A stretch of DNA of 64,000 nt, from the NCBI GenBank assembly GCA_027405735.1, contig JAPEHQ010000012.1:1054001-1118000 (forward strand), written 5' to 3'. How positions within the stretch are numbered: the first letter of the stretch is position 1; each line of letters opens with the position of its first letter. The notes beneath the pieces are model-generated. The model searched no databases. It was not told where the DNA came from and was given only the letters and a program-made list of their open reading frames with translations. Both the position numbers and the translations under genes were made by a program. Below are positions 9,901-22,502 of the stretch, one piece after another. This stretch comes from Mucor racemosus (taxonomy: Eukaryota; Mucoromycota; Mucoromycetes; Mucorales; Mucoraceae).

Positions 9901-12900
9901 GATAGCTTTGTCAGTGATAATAAAAAGAAGTAAAAAAGAATCAACCAATATTGTAAAAATTGAGCCTACTAAAGCTGCGTTTCAATAATATGGTATATAT
10001 GGTACCTGCTTTTCTTATCGGGACATGCTTTTTCCATCTATCTATGCTAGATCACTTATTGCAATATGATATACCATATAGTATAGAGTACATGAGTCGT
10101 ATTAGATGTTCATCCGATATTAGAAGTCTTGGAAAAATATCTTTGAAATTAGGTCTGAGGAAAAAAAAAAAAAGAGATTACTTGCTTGATGCGTGCCGGA
10201 AAGGAGTGCTATATTTATGAAACTCCTTCAATTTTTAGATCTCACAACAAATGAGGTGCTAACATCTTGCTTAACAATGACATTTATAATAAATGAAGTA
10301 TACTTTATAGTAGATCGTTATTATTGAAGAAATTTATGAAATACTAAACATTATCAAATCTGCCATCCGAATTGGAACAAATACTGTGTTACGGCTACAA
10401 AAATAGGTGTTTTAATATAAAGTAAAAAGAAATATCCATCTTTCATTTCTTGTTGACCAAATGGATAAATCAAGGTATAAAAAACACCTAAATTATACGA
10501 GATATACCTTCAATTATGCATACTTTTGCTGAAATCATAAAAAAAAAATGGCATTTATAAAGGATTGTTTTATGCACATTTTTCACTAATCTGAAACACA
10601 AAAGTGTGCAAAACTATTTCTTAGATCACATACCTTCTTGTTATATTTTTTTCTCAATTTTTCTGGAAGATGAAAAACATGATCAACATCGACCTTTTGA
10701 CCCTTACAGACATAGGCAAAAATCGTTCAAAATCGTTTAATTGACATTTTGACCCTGAAAATGAGGGTTTCCCCTATAGCTTTCCTAAGTCCAAAATGAC
10801 CGGATTTCTTCTAAAAATTATATAAAATTATTTAATTGACTATTTATTACCTATTATTTGGACTTTTGTGGGAAAAACCGTCATTTTTACTTTTCAAAAT
10901 TGCAAAGTTTTTTTGGTGAGAAAATCTTTAACAAGTACTATCATTCGATGCGAAATCTAACGGTCTAGATATGACAATTAATGCATATTTCAGGTTTACA
11001 TAATAGATTTTAGAAGAATATACAAAAAAGTGATTGAGTTTTCAAAAAAAAACGCCATTTTTTGGATTTGGCGATCGAAAATGAAATCGGCGTTTGAAAC
11101 GTTTTCACTGCTACAAAATTGTACTCTCAAAGCTTAGAATAACTCTAGTAAAAGTAAGTTATTACCTATTCAATAGACCAAACAAAAAATATGATAGCAA
11201 AATGTGCAATATTTGAATTAATTTTCTAAAGTCAAAAGTTAAATAAACTAATTCGAGAATAAAATAAAAACCTTTTAAACTTTTACATGGTGGGCTGAGA
11301 ATCGAAATATGCATAGCTTGATAAATATAAAGTGAGTCAAATAGCAAGAACAAGCGAATCCAAGATACTGCGAAAATAACTGCGCTTATTTTGCATGATA
11401 TGCAGTGAATTTAAGCTATCCAGCGTAATTAATGATAAGAATATCCTTAAATTTAGAGATAGGGCAATAGGAAAGTTTGGAACAAGTCTAAACTAAAAAA
11501 CTGAAATCTGCGTAAAAAATAAATCCATCACATTACATAGGTAAATAGATGGTTCTTTTAAACATGTCCAGATAAAGTTTAGCCAAGACTTATTTTGATC
11601 AAATGCTATAATCATACATAAACAAATAAGAAGAGTTACAATCTAAGAATTTGGAAATTCCAAATTACGAAATTATATAATTCGTTTCTAAAATATTCAC
11701 AATATATTATATGCACAAGTATTTGGTATTTTATAAATAGAAGTTATTGTGTGTAACAAGAGTTGAACCCTGATAGAAAAGGTAAGGGACTTTAGATAAT
11801 GATAAGTAGCAAAATGTACAGCTCCCAACAAATGATCTAAAAAATGGTTTTTTTATTATTCTTTTTTCTTCTAATACGAAAAGATTGAACGGATGCTAGT
11901 TACACCAAAGTTAGCAATAATAAAATATATTATACGTATCAAATAATAAAAAGATAGATCAGATCAGATCAGATTATTATGTAAGGCGATAAATGTATGC
12001 GTGTATACAAAAACAAATTCAAGCACAAACGGGAACAAAGCAATCCCTATCAGTTGCTTCTCTTTTCTTTGTCTTTCTCTTTTCTTTTAAACTCTGACTC
12101 TCCACATTTGTGTTACATGTTATACCACAGACAAAAAGAGTAGAGCCCAAACAAATTACCGACTTTCCCCGGATTTTTCAACCAATGATTATATTTCCTT
12201 TCCATCCTGATATACACTAAGATTGATAATGCGGAGTAAGTCTAGAGTTTGATGAAATCTCAGCATTTGCTCCTCCCCCCCCCCCTCCACCCCCACTTGC
12301 CTCCTATTTGTAAAATCAAGTTACTATAATAAAATTGATAGATATTAAAACAAATCATTTAATTGGTGTAAATCATTTGAAATCTTTTGCAAATATTTTG
12401 TTTGGTAAAAGAAAATGCGCTTAAACCACCTTTGATACATTTGTCTTACAATGGTAATTAGAATACTAAAAAAAAAAAAAAAGATTTTTAAAAAAAAAGT
12501 CCAGCCCCATTTTCTATAGTGTATGCATGTGGTAGTTCAACTGGGAAGAAGAAGGTTATTCCAGCGTACTTTAAATGAATCAAGATATAACTTTGATTGT
12601 AATCGATTTGGTGATGATGGGGCAAAATTACGTATCTCGTATATTTGCTATTCATGTATATATAAATATATATATATGTAATGTGTATGTGTGTGAGAGA
12701 GTACATTAAGCAAAGATGAAACCCAAATATACAAAGATTGTGTAATTTTCGATCTAGAAAATTTTTATATTGTATAAATTAAAATCAGTGTGAAATGTAA
12801 AGATAAAACAACAACAATAACAAGTTTAGCCTCAATCAACAACTTTATTTTTGTTTGTGTGAGAAATACTGTCTTGTTGAGTATGAGAAATAAATTTTTT

Positions 12901-13390
12901 ACTACAAATTTACCCCACAAAAATAGCCAAATTTATTTGTTTTGTGGTCGTAGTTTTTCAAGTATAAACAACAACAACTAAGAGTTTCAAAATAGTATTT
13001 TCTCATTGAAGAAAGAGAGAGATGGCGTATCCTTCCTGTAGTTCTTTCGTCCAATGAATCGTCTGCGAGACCTCTAGATAACCATGTGGAACCATCATTT
13101 ATTATGACAATGCTGCGTGTTTTTGCACGCAGTGAGAGTTTTTTTTTATCACCAGCGATCTTTGTTATTGTCAGGTACACTAAAATATCGATAATAATTT
13201 ATGTGGTCCGAGTGTGTGAGAAAACATATCAAAAAATAATCTGATGATACTATATAAAAAAAAATGGTACTTTATAATAATTCAAGCTTAAAATACCAAA
13301 TAGATTAGTAATAAAAAAAAATAGCATCATAATCGAGAGAACCATTTTTAATCCATAACATTCTATCATTGATTTTTTTGGCCTAAAAAA
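9901..13390. other. Long intergenic region, low-complexity
   Basis: The first few hundred bases must hold the MFS gene promoter (minus strand). Beyond that I see homopolymers, a poly-C/CCT tract (about 12276-12298), a GATCA array (about 11955-11974), TA repeats near 12656-12678, and a small inverted repeat TAGGTGTTTT/AAAACACCTA at 10404-10413 and 10481-10490. The block at 10680-11160 has wording like that of the dispersed repeats elsewhere, but no second copy is in the window. No convincing gene was found. Confidence 0.55.
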
Positions 13391-13610
13391 ATGATGAAAC
13401 TAAAAATGCAAAAGAAAAAGGAAACATATCCTAATTTAGAAGACGAGATCTCGGCTCATTTCCTGAATGCAGGTAAAGTTGGTGTATGAGAGAATATTTT
13501 GACTAGTACTACCAATATGCAATAATATTAATTCATCTTTCACAGCCCGGATCTACGGGTTGCCATCCCGTTTGCTGTTAAAATCATTGATTATTTTTAA
13601 GAGTGGAAAA
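13391..13610 (+). CDS. Possible small spliced reading frame (very tentative)
   Basis: ATG at 13391 opens a frame reading MMKLKMQKKKETYPNLEDE and ending ...SAHFLNA. It reaches a GTAAAG donor at 13473. A matching acceptor, TTTCACAG, at about 13539-13546 keeps the frame (ARIYGLPSRLLLKSLIIFK), which then stops soon after. The YPNLE...GLP wording faintly recalls the N-terminal helix-turn-helix of pogo/CENP-B-type transposases. The product would be only about 54 aa. It could be a transposon scrap, a minor exon, or chance. Confidence 0.2.
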
Positions 13611-13751
13611 AATTGACAACATTTTATTTGGTATTATATTAAAAAAAAAAAAGAAAAGGGAAAATTAGCAATATGCAATGAAAGAAGGTTATATATATAC
13701 AATATGGTATGGAAAAAAAGGGGAGAGGGGAGAAGAAGGAGGGGGTTTTTT

Positions 13752-14954
13752 TTAAGAAAGAACAGCAGATGGAGAAGTTGAAAATGTACTGTAAATAGGA
13801 TTAGTATGAGAGCTATAAAAGCAATACTTGTTGACAAAGTCAGAATAACTCATTTGAAAACCATCAGCCGAGATTGGAGGAGAAGCAGGGGGTTTTGAAG
13901 CAATCGCAATAGGTTCAGATTTTTGATAAGTAACAGCAGGAGCAACATCGAATTGATAAGAATCACCAAAGAATACAGGAGGGGTATAATTAAATATTTC
14001 AGTATCTACAGGAGTACCAGGTGGGGAAGGAGGAGGAGACATTGGCTTACGAGCAGCAGTAAGAGAAGCAGTGAAATCATATCTTCTACCTAATACTTTG
14101 GTAGCCTCCTTCTTTTCTTGAGATGTAGTGGTAGTAGTAGTAGTATTAGTAATAGTATCTGCTTCAATTGTTGCTGTTGTATTGTTGTTGATCTTATTAT
14201 CAGCATCAAGTGTGAGAGCCTGCTCTTTTTCATCAATTGATGTAATACTGTTGGTATCATTTTGTTTTGCATCAATAATTGATTCATCTGGAGTCATGAT
14301 AACTTGATAATTCATGCCATTGTTGTTATCCCAGAATTCTTGATCACCAACAGTATATCTGAGAGCAAGATAAATTGTTTGAGTAGATTGCTTTGCTTCA
14401 ACAGGAATAGAGAAATAAAATCTATCCCAAGTGTTTGATGTGCTTGCAATAGATTCACGATAGTCACCCGTAGTTTCTGAAAAAGTACGCCATAAATCAA
14501 ATGTATATCTGATTGAAACCAGCTTGTGAAATGAAAGGTTTGCTGCTCTACAACGACCTTGAAGAATAAACTTGTTTGCTTTCATATGCTCAACATCACC
14601 ATCAATTAATTGTACTGCTTCCATACGGATCTTGCTTTCAGTATTGTAAAATATTTGATTTCTTGTGGGCCAGTTGGGTTGTGTTAATTTGTAATCATCA
14701 GCTGATGTATCCATATGAGGTGGATCATTCTTGACAGTGATAGGAGATTGAGTTTTATAGAAATAACGAACTTGTTCAAGTTGATCTTGTTCATCATGAA
14801 ATCGAACAGATTTCTTATTTGATGTGTATTTTTGTTGCACAACAAATGGATCATTGATTTGATGTGTAGAACGCTTCAACATGACTCTTTTTCTGTATTG
14901 ATAAAGCATTGGGTTCATGTAATGAGAGTTGGTTGGAGATAAAGTGGATGTCAT
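13752..14954 (-). CDS. PP1 glycogen-targeting regulatory subunit, CBM21 domain (400 aa)
   Basis: This is a predicted regulatory subunit that brings type-1 protein phosphatase to glycogen, like yeast Gac1/Pig1/Pig2 and animal PPP1R3. That would favour dephosphorylation of glycogen synthase. It is a single exon. A PP1-docking RVxF motif is seen as KKSVRF at residues 47-52. A CBM21 starch/glycogen-binding fold spans roughly residues 112-220, with ENxxFxK-like KANKFILQGRC, VSIRYTFDLW, and the hallmark FWDNNNGMNY near the end. The C-terminal half is low complexity (poly-Thr, Pro-rich PPPSPPGTP) and probably disordered. The start is the first ATG, after a pyrimidine-rich leader with a TATA-like box 122-132 bp upstream. 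The next gene on the same strand is the homeobox gene, whose 3' end is 2.1 kb upstream. Family assignment is secure. Confidence 0.9.
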   Translation of the reverse strand: MTSTLSPTNSHYMNPMLYQYRKRVMLKRSTHQINDPFVVQQKYTSNKKSVRFHDEQDQLEQVRYFYKTQSPITVKNDPPHMDTSADDYKLTQPNWPTRNQIFYNTESKIRMEAVQLIDGDVEHMKANKFILQGRCRAANLSFHKLVSIRYTFDLWRTFSETTGDYRESIASTSNTWDRFYFSIPVEAKQSTQTIYLALRYTVGDQEFWDNNNGMNYQVIMTPDESIIDAKQNDTNSITSIDEKEQALTLDADNKINNNTTATIEADTITNTTTTTTTSQEKKEATKVLGRRYDFTASLTAARKPMSPPPSPPGTPVDTEIFNYTPPVFFGDSYQFDVAPAVTYQKSEPIAIASKPPASPPISADGFQMSYSDFVNKYCFYSSHTNPIYSTFSTSPSAVLS

Positions 14955-17072
14955 TATGGTTTAATGTTTGGATATATGTACAAATATAAAGATATAGAAA
15001 AAAAAAATAGAAAAAAAAAAAAGAAAAAGACTGATAGCTGTCGAAAAAAAGAAACAACCCAGAGAAATAGATGCTCTATTTATAAGAAAATTACAAACAG
15101 GTAAAAAGAACAAGGTGAATTAAAGTTCAAGTTTCGTTCGTTTCACAAACTCCATAATGTTTGCTCCGTTTATATCTGATTTTGTAACTGTCTGGACCTT
15201 TTTTTCTTTTTTTTTTTTCTCGGTTGTTGTACAAAATATATATAATTTAGCATGCACAATAAAATAAAAAAACCCCATAGCTTATTTACTTTAGATAGAT
15301 ATTGTTGGTTCTCACACAGCTTTTGTTACACTTGTTTGTTATTTTTTTTTTCTATCAATCCCATCATTAAATAGAAATTTTCGTTTTCGTTTTAAAATGG
15401 CGTCAAAAATTCAAAAGAAAGATGGCCCGAGTGTCATTTGATCATATGAAAAGCTCTACAATAAAAAAGATAGCTTTTCGCTTTCTTTTTTTGAATTGCA
15501 ATCTATGAATCCGTTCAGCCATATCCAATTTGAGATTTCTCTCGGGGAATATTGTCTTTCTGTCCATGTTTTTTTTTTATTCTCAAAATTTTTCAACAAT
15601 AAGGTTTTCGAAATTTTACCTCTCCTCTTTTAACGATGAGACATTTTAACCATAGCATTTCATTTTACCCGCTTATTTCCCGTATGCAAGTATTCAATTC
15701 TTCATATACGATGAAAGAAATAGGGTGGGCGCATTGTTATGTATCATGCGAATCGATCTTGTGTTCAATTGTTATTTTGTTTGTTATATATAAATTGTAT
15801 CTATATACAAATAGTTGCAATCCTGTGTGTATTCTTTTTCTTTGCCCTGTATTTTTTGGATGAAACAAAAACCTCTCGCCGTGGAAAGCCTTGGGGGGTT
15901 TTTTTTGTCTTAAAAATTAAACGATTTGCAATTAAGTTTTCATAATGCAAAACTTTTTTCCTTCAACAACATATGATGGAATGAATAGAAAAATTTCATG
16001 GGACGATAAAATTATTCTGTGATAAAATGTCAAGTAAAAAATAAAAGGTTTAAGGTTATATGATCTATATATTTGAAACAAGAAGCAACCTTGAATTTTG
16101 TCTATCTTGCTGTTTCTGAAACAAAGAAATCCGTTATAGTATTAATCGCATTTAATTGATTTTTTTTTAAAAAAAAAGAGGGGGGGGGGGCAAAGAGGTA
16201 CTATATAGAATAAGGATAAATTGCTATTAAGACTATATTATAATTATAGTAATGATAGTAAAATAGTAGCATTCTGAAATCACACATTTACACTGTTTAA
16301 AAGTTTGCATAAATCGCTGGGATTTAGGGTTCACAATCATTGGCATATTCAGTTTCAGGTTCCTGACAATTCCGAAGATAATACAAGCTATAATTGCCAT
16401 GGTTACTGAAAATGGAAACTATTCCTTTTTTTTCTAGTTCCATATCAGTAATTCAAGCGCCTCTTCAATTGCTCCATATGATATGATTCTCATTCCGTGA
16501 ATGGGCAACTGTAAATCCCTTTTTTGTCTAGAAAAATCGTAAAAATGGCATATCTTTTTCCGCAAAATGATCCCACATTGATCCTATATTGACTAAGCAA
16601 TAAAACATTTCTATTGGTTTAGCAAACGATGTATCTATCAAAGTAAAACAAGGATGGTTGTGTAGTTTGAACCTTAATTCATGCACTAATTTGGTTTTCA
16701 ATTGGGGATCAACTATCTTGTATCCATAGATTTAAAAATTTCTTCCCAATGGCTTGTAAATCTTGTGTTACCAATGTCAAATCTTATAGATTGTCATGAC
16801 AATTGAAATTCTTACCTAAAAATCACAAAATTATGCTTGAAATTTTAATTTAAAATACATATCTGTCAGCAAAAAAGGAGGCTAATCACTCCAGTTTAAA
16901 ATAAAAAATAATGACATGTAATATATTGTTGCTTTTAAGGAATAGTTTTATTCTACTCCCAGAGGTATATGATACATACAAAAAAAAAAAAAAGAAAAAG
17001 AACAACGCACGATAAAATAAGAGGCTCTTTTTTTCTGATAGGGAATATCTGGTATAAATGATGCGGAATTAA
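14955..17072. other. Intergenic region between CBM21 and homeobox genes
   Basis: About 2.1 kb of AT-rich sequence with T-rich runs and a G-run (about 16181-16190). It must contain the promoter of the CBM21 gene at its left end and the 3' end of the homeobox transcript at its right. No repeat copies or RNA genes were recognised. Confidence 0.5.
15076..15086 (-). promoter_or_regulatory. TATA-like box for the CBM21 gene
   Basis: On the minus strand this reads CTTATAAATAG, 122-132 bp upstream of the ATG at 14954, followed by a pyrimidine-rich leader. This fits a fungal core promoter. It is inferred from position and sequence only. Confidence 0.4.
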
Positions 17073-18172
17073 TCACATCTCCGAACAAGCAGAAGCAGAA
17101 GCAGAAGCAGAAGCATAAGCAGAATCAGAAGCAGAATCAGAAGCAGAAACAGAAATAGAAGAGAATTCCTGCTGTCTCAGTGTTGTACCTTTTACTATTG
17201 GACAATAGGGTTTACCTTTATATGTAAATTTCAAGTTAAAAATCAATTATATCTAATAACAACAATATAAATCTTACCTTCGTTGATCCACGCTGCTTTT
17301 CTCTTTTTATTTGCTCTTTTCTTGATATCTTCGGTTGTTTCATGAACAAAAGCATTTGGAGGATTAGATATAATCAATGGAAGAATACGCCTACGTGCAT
17401 TAATGAACCAATTACTAATTTGATTTAAAGTAAGGTCAGTTGTAAGTCTTAATCCCCGTTTTTCTTCTTCAGTTGGATATGGATGTCGGCTATGATCAAT
17501 GAGCCATTGCTTTAGTATGGCTGTCACACTCTTTGGTAGATTGCCTCTTCTTCTTCTACCATTATTGGCAGTTTTTGGCTTGTTATTTGCATTAGTTTTG
17601 ACAGATTTTCGGCCAATGGACTTGGTGTCTTGTTTTTTTGGTTCTTCTACCTCACTATCTTCTTCTTCTTCTTCCTCTTCCTCTTCTTCCTCTTCTACCT
17701 CTTCTTCCTCTTCTATTTCAATGTCTTCTTCCTCGTCATCTTCTTGTTGATTACGATGACGGCGAGATGCTGGATACCATTTATGTGGATTTGTACATGA
17801 TGAACAACTTGATGTAGGTGAGCTTGGGATCAATTGACTACTTGGAGGCGGTGTTTCGGGTGGTGATAAGTCTTGACGTCTAGTATTTTGAATGACGTTA
17901 CTCCAAAACTGAACATTTGTTTTGAGCATAGCATCAACTTTTTGCTTTTTCAGCTCAATCAGCTGATTGTCACTGCAGTACTCAGCTGTTTTTGCATCAT
18001 GAAATAAGATGATGGGACTAAATATACGAATCTACAGGATAAAAAAAAAAAAAAAAAAAAAAAGATAAAATATTAGAGAAATAGATAGACAACAGAATTC
18101 AATTTGATTTATATTTACACTAGCATCATCTCCATGTTGATTTTGTACAGTAGTTGTAGTTGAATGATACAT
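17073..18172 (-). CDS. TALE-class homeodomain transcription factor (three exons, 316 aa)
   Basis: This is a predicted nuclear DNA-binding regulator. Exons, in transcript order: 18172-18119, 18031-17278, 17215-17073; phases agree. The homeodomain is at about residues 177-234. It has the three-residue TALE extension (HPYPTEEEK between helices 1 and 2) and a recognition helix NQISNWFINARRR with isoleucine at homeodomain position 50, as in TALE proteins such as Meis/TGIF and fungal Cup9/Tos8. A run of about 40 mostly acidic residues precedes it, then a basic RRRR. A KKRANKKRK-like basic patch follows (possible nuclear signal). The last exon adds an Ala-Ser-rich tail encoded by an (AGAAGC)n-type repeat. 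Without the last splice the frame would run into intron codons and stop at 17243. The target genes are unknown. A mating-type role is possible in fungi but nothing here supports it. Confidence 0.88.
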
Positions 18173-19308
18173 TTTATTTGACAATTATATGAATATATAT
18201 AACAAATGAATAGGAGGAGACAAAAAAAAAATTATAGAAAAAGAATAAGAAGTGAGAGAGAAAGAGGTAGGAGAACGTATAGCTATTTATAATATCCAGA
18301 TATTTCAAGGGACGTGCATATGAAAACAGAAAGGTGTGAAAATAAAAATACTGATGTGCTAAGGATTGATTGATCGGCAAAAGGAAAAGGTCTACAGCTA
18401 GTAGATATTTGTTGTTGTTGTTTACAATTTTTAGCTGGTTTCGTAATTTAGCAAAAACCTGTCAACCAAAAAAAAAAAAAAAAAAGAAAAAGAAAAAAAG
18501 ATCTAACATTAATGTAGTTGACAACTAGACCTTTAATAACATTCCTTTTTGATTTGATTATATACCTTTCAAATCACAAATAAATGTTTCTTTATTTATG
18601 TTTTTCCTCTCTCTCTCTCTTTCTCTCTCTCTTTGTCTTTTTGTTTTTTTTTTTATATATTTGTATTCGACAAAAGACTATTAAAATATAAATTATCCAT
18701 CGTCATTGAATTAAGGAGGTTGATATAAATAAAATGTAAGCTATTAGTCGTTAAGGGGAGATCAGAGGAGAAAGAAATCGAAAAATTCAGGGGTAAAAAA
18801 AAATATTTTTTGACAGCCCTTCCCTTTTTCTTTTTTCGCTTTAAATGCTGGAAATCTTTCATGTACAAGGAGATGATAACAAAAAAAAGTTGTTTGTTTT
18901 GTTTAAATCCATTGCAGATTTTTGTTACCATTTTCTCTTTATGACCGGGTAAAGAACTATTTGACAGGATAGTTTAAATCTGACACTTGTATTTTTTTTT
19001 TTTTTGTTACATGTTTTACAAAATCAAGCTAAAAACAACAATAACAAAAAAAAAAAAAAAAAAAAAAAAACCATCATGGCAGTCTTTCTTTACATGTACA
19101 TTAATACGTAATTTTTAAAATATATGCTGCAAATATACAATATATTTATTACACAAATAAATGTTTGGCTTTCAAACAAATAAACAACAAAAAGGAGCAA
19201 AAGGAGTGAGGGGGTGGAAGAAAGAAATGTCAGATTGCCACTCTTCTTCTATATGTATGTAATATAAGCATACAATTAGATAATGTAATGCTCATCATCT
19301 CCTTCTTG

Positions 19309-19344
<36 letters not shown>

Positions 19345-21512
19345 CTAATCACATCTTTTTCTTCTCGTTTCTTTATTTGCTATAATGATCTACTATGAGT
19401 TTCGTTACATAAAAAAAAACAATCTACTCTCCTCTTCCTTTAAGGACCCCTTAAATCTCCCAATTTATTATTATTTTGACATTAGTGGTATATTTAGTAA
19501 AGATTGTCAAACTTTATTTTATTTTTCTTCTAGTCTTTCTGGCTATACCAAAAAAAAAATAATGTCGTTGTGATATATAATATATGCCTGACCATTTCAG
19601 GATCTATGAACGGCCGCATATTTTCAAAGGGTTTTTAAAACACTATAAAAATACTAAAATAATAACATATAGCTTGGTATACTTTTTGCTTTATAACTGT
19701 ATCATAAAAATTGCAAAAGCTGTTCACTTTTTCAATCATTTCAGACTTGGTGGGGCCTTTTATTTTTCATGAAAAACCATTATCAGCAACCAATATTTTT
19801 AATGTTTTTTTTCTGTAATCCATCGAAATACGAAACCTGAACATTCATTCATTGCGTATATACGTCCATATTTGTTACAGGTATCGCACGTGTCCATGTC
19901 AGTTATTAGATATCGTAAGTACAGTATACAATATAATATTCGTTTTAGTTTTTTTTTGACACATTACCCGCCATTTTTTTTTTATTTTTTTATTTGTTCA
20001 ATTTAATTTCTTTTTGGAAATGATTAAAATATCGATCATTTTATGTTAATATGACATACATATTGGAATGTAGATATGAACCTAAAGATATATCAACGGA
20101 TTAACTCATTTTTATAGTCATAAGTACGATATCCACTCAAGTTTTACTTGGGTTTTACACATATCATATCTTGAATGGATCGAGAAAGTATCTTTTTTCA
20201 TCTCAATCGCACCCCCCAAAACCCAAACACGTTGTATCTTAAAAAGGAAACATGAATATGTTGAACACAACCAATGTTGACGGTTTTGAAATAGCGATGC
20301 CTTTCAATCTACATTGCTCGATATTTCATTCTAATGGCATTGTTTTTTAAAAATTGATTTCTTATACGATAAAGAATCAACATTAAATAAAACCCCCAAT
20401 ACAAACTAGCTTTTACATACCATATGGGTACACAGAATACCCTGCACATGTACTGAATAGGTAATTTACAAAAAAAGTTGCCTATAATAATTTGTGGATC
20501 ACAAAAATGGAGTATTCATGATTTGAAGCTCCAAAATTAAACGGACCTCTAAAAATTGTGCATGATGATGAATTGAATGAAAAAAAAAAAAAAAAAAAGG
20601 CACACCGCAGTATTCATGAAAATCACCATGGCAACCAAATATCAACGAAAAAGAAGCCAACAAACTCAGGTACACACAGTCATATATTCCTTTTTTTTTT
20701 TTTTTACCATGGTTACCATACTTTAACGCTCAGGGCAACCACTTTGTACTCAAATTCTCGGTACAATATTTTTCACAAAGGTAACCATAGTCGTTTACTT
20801 TTAGAAATTAAAGTCGTTCAGAGCTGATTACAAAGCCTCAAGTCAGGGGATGGAATTTCCCAAAATCGAAAAAAAACAACAAAATGTTTTATTTTTTGCC
20901 ACATATCAACGGATCTATAAGCCGTTTTGTGGGAAAATAAAAAGATACATGTGTTTAATAGCCTTGCTGTTGACTCAATTGACATGGAAATATGTATAGC
21001 TTTGATGAATTACGCATGAAATAATATACAGAGTTGTCTCTCCCTTGAATTAGGGGGTTTGTTTTTTTTTTTCAATATAAATCAAAAAAAAAAAAATCAT
21101 TAGGGAGTAAAAAAGAAAAACTAGATGGAAGAAATGTGCTGTAATCACAATATCAAATTATTGTCTTGATTCAATTAAATAAAGGATGGTGATGTAGTAT
21201 TCCTTACGTCCATTAAAACTCAATTGAAACTGATGTTGAATGGTAATTGGATTTGTTTAAGAATAGAAATGCCTTTTCATAAAACCAGGGGATAAATTTT
21301 TTATAAACTCCCTTCTTTGCCCGCTTAAAACTTCAATCGAATAAGGTGCCTTTTAAGCAGCCAACCCACACACAGGTGTGAGAAACCCAATGTTAAGGCA
21401 TCATATAATCTGTGCGGTTCTAAATTTTTTTCTTCCTCTCTCTCTTTCTTTCTTTTCCTTTCATATTTTTTTTCTCTCAAAAAATCATTGAAATCAGAAA
21501 ATTTTCGACTAA
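18173..21512. other. Divergent intergenic region (3.3 kb) with microsatellites and X-box-like sites
   Basis: This region separates the divergently transcribed homeobox (-) and HAD (+) genes, so it holds both promoters. It contains CT-repeat tracts at about 18608-18634 and 19311-19344, poly-A/T runs (for example about 19046-19070), and a cluster of RFX-like half sites at 20628-20786. Several short frames are open but lack coding character. Confidence 0.55.
20628..20786. promoter_or_regulatory. Cluster of RFX/X-box-like half sites
   Basis: Four copies of RGYAAC-type half sites lie within 160 bp: CCATGGCAACC (20627-20637), CCATGGTTACC (20707-20717), GGGCAACC (20733-20740) and GGTAACC (20780-20786). 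The first two resemble the X-box half CATGGCAAC bound by RFX-family winged-helix factors. They lie about 0.7-0.9 kb upstream of the HAD gene start. This is inferred from motif similarity; no binding evidence. Confidence 0.35.
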
Positions 21513-22502
21513 ATGTACACAAAAGAACCTCGTAAAACCATTGCTGTAGATCTCGATCAAACATTAGCACGTACATTAGAAAGCTTAGTTGAATGGCATA
21601 ACGATATATATGCTACAGGTTTCAATGTTACAGATTTTAATACCTATGAATATTGGAAGGTTTGGGGAGGTACTCGAGAAGAAAGTTGTATGAAAATCAG
21701 AGATTTCTATGATTCAAGCTATTTTGATCAAATCCAACCTGTTCAAGATTTTGCATTGGAAGCACTCAAGATGCTAAAGAGACGTCATTTCACCTTGGTA
21801 ATCATTACATCCCGACAGCAATTTGTTGCAGAAAAAACCAAAAGATTTGTTGATAGACATTATCCAGGTATGTAACGCAACCACAAAGCATTTTATTGTA
21901 CACAAGTTGACTGATAAAAAATTACACAAAAAGGAATTTTTGATAGTATTTATTTTTGTAATTTGGATTTATCAGACTCTGAACAACTTGAATATGTATC
22001 AAAGCCTAAATCTGTTATTTGTCAAGAAATTGGAGTTGATGTATTAATTGATGATTCATTAGAGCATGCGTTTGACTGTTCTACTTTGGGTATTGATATC
22101 TTGTTGTATGATAGACAAGGACAATATATTTGGAATCATGATGATATCTTAAGAAAAAGACATGCACAACACTCTGCGCCAACACTTACATCCACTTCAA
22201 AGAGATTATATCATCAAACTCCTCGAGAATTATCAAAAAACGTGCATCGTATGACAAGTTGGAAAGAAATTATTGCACAATTTCCAAAGCCATCTAGTCC
22301 ACTTCGATTTTGTTATTTTGCAAATGAAAGTGAAGCGGAGGAAGAGGAAGAAGAAGATTCATGTGATAGTGAACAAAACTACTTTGATACTCCAAACTAT
22401 TACGGATATGAAACTGTTGAAGTAGAAGAAATGAGTGAAGAAGAGGAAGAAGAAGAAGAAGAGGAATATCCTCTATACACAGATAATCGAGTTTGGGTTT
22501 AA
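21513..22502 (+). CDS. HAD-superfamily hydrolase, 5'-nucleotidase-like (two exons, 307 aa)
   Basis: This is a predicted phosphohydrolase of the HAD superfamily, in the style of 5'(3')-deoxyribonucleotidases. Exons are 21513-21867 and 21934-22502, joined by a 66-nt intron. The acceptor at 21932-21933 was chosen because it keeps the conserved block PGIFDSIYFCN. Motif I is DLDQT (nucleophile D13, D15). Motif II is ITSRQ (T99/S100). Motif III lysine is in SKPKS (about 142-144). Motif IV is LIDDS (D157, D158). All catalytic positions are present. The C-terminal about 80 residues are a very acidic tail rich in Glu runs, unusual for the family. The substrate is not predictable. The gene lies 381 bp upstream of the kinase gene on the same strand. 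Confidence 0.85.

Noticed and set aside
10404..10490. Small inverted repeat TAGGTGTTTT/AAAACACCTA as a MITE
   Set aside because: No target duplication was verified and there is no second copy in the window; it could be chance in AT-rich DNA.
12902..13180. Minus-strand 92-codon frame with a plausible-looking N-terminal half
   Set aside because: No family motif, the second half is low-complexity, and no matching neighbouring exons were found. It may be untranslated sequence.
17499..17750. Plus-strand Ser-rich open frame
   Set aside because: It is the mirror of the acidic GAA/GAG run of the homeobox gene on the other strand.
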